Shown one piece after another: positions 63,901-64,000 of a stretch of 64,000 nt of DNA; the stretch's first letter is position 1, and every line of letters starts with the position of its first letter. Position numbers and translations under genes: made by a program. The notes beneath the pieces are model-generated. The model was given only the letters and a program-made list of their open reading frames with translations. It searched no databases and was not told the origin of the DNA. The stretch is from Trichuris trichiura (lineage: Eukaryota > Nematoda > Enoplea > Trichinellida > Trichuridae). The stretch covers positions 428,077 through 492,076 of the forward strand of contig JBAJFE010000033.1 in NCBI GenBank assembly GCA_037903355.1, read 5' to 3'.

Positions 63901-64000
63901 ATTGTTCTGGTCTAGAGATAATTTGGCCTAGCCTTTTCAGCTTGGGGACACACTGGTACCCCTTCCTGAAGCTCAGTTTGCCTAAGCCAGGGGTGGGGGG
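60911..64000. other. Right end without a recognised gene
   Basis: Short open frames only (for example 61737-61991, 62308-62565, 63257-63472), none resembling a family I know. Repeats of 'cgtaaag' and 'gtaaaagcg' occur at 61540-62300. The plus strand at 62981-63015 reads CTGAAGA, a GGGTC/GACCC hairpin, then GAAAGCTCTG, another ribozyme-like remnant. The last bases resemble the end of the tiny hAT element at 51262-51330. Confidence 0.45.

Noticed and set aside
1..64000. CRISPR array, operon or prophage
   Set aside because: No regularly spaced short repeats, and the genes have spliceosomal introns and eukaryotic transposons.

Overview
This is a eukaryotic (animal) window: a few intron-containing host genes sit in a sea of nested transposable elements. 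There is no bacterial gene layout. Several things point to a nematode, perhaps of the Dorylaimia side (Trichinella, Trichuris, mermithids and relatives). Most introns are 49-60 nt, and GCCTAA (TTAGGC-type) repeats occur inside two of the small elements. The species is an inference and only moderately secure.

Host genes, left to right. (1) A spinster-type MFS transporter runs on the + strand from 7094 to 24780. A short first coding exon is separated from the other nine by a 15.7-kb intron full of transposons; the remaining introns are 49-172 nt. (2) FMC1, a mitochondrial ATP-synthase assembly factor, lies on the - strand at 24980-25303, tail to tail with the transporter. (3) eIF1, the translation initiation factor, has three exons on the + strand at 38304-39370. 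(4) A single-pass membrane protein with a thrombospondin-like domain lies on the - strand at 48743-49350; its first exon or exons are not identified. (5) An unrecognised last exon at 53227-53501 is cut by an LTR retrotransposon.

Mobile elements. 930-4480 is a decayed Copia element (- strand) carrying a Merlin MITE and a hAT MITE, both with 8-bp target duplications. 5361-6312 and 41265-42186 are sister non-autonomous hAT elements. 15448-17000 is a composite Merlin-like element with 98-bp tandem repeats containing GCCTAA. Five Tigger/pogo copies occur at 20031-22659, 28708-32281, 40937-42832, 42855-45446 and 45447-46302. Penelope-like elements (PLEs) are at 7440-8730, 13477-13870 and 33363-35330. 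A young, structurally complete Ty3/gypsy element lies at 53497-58022 with matching 154-bp LTRs, a 5-bp target duplication, intact gag and pol, and a textbook -1 frameshift signal. A full-length Merlin element with a broken transposase is at 58827-60910.

The most unusual signal is a set of repeats, apparently PLE-derived, that carry a short motif resembling a hammerhead-ribozyme core (CTGANGA, hairpin, GAAA). Many copies are arranged as large inverted repeats: about 4795-5045, 17319-17570, 19290-19590, 29477-30372 and 47855-48170. One palindromic unit, 29476-30410, sits inside a Tigger copy with a 14-bp target duplication, so it moved as a single unit.
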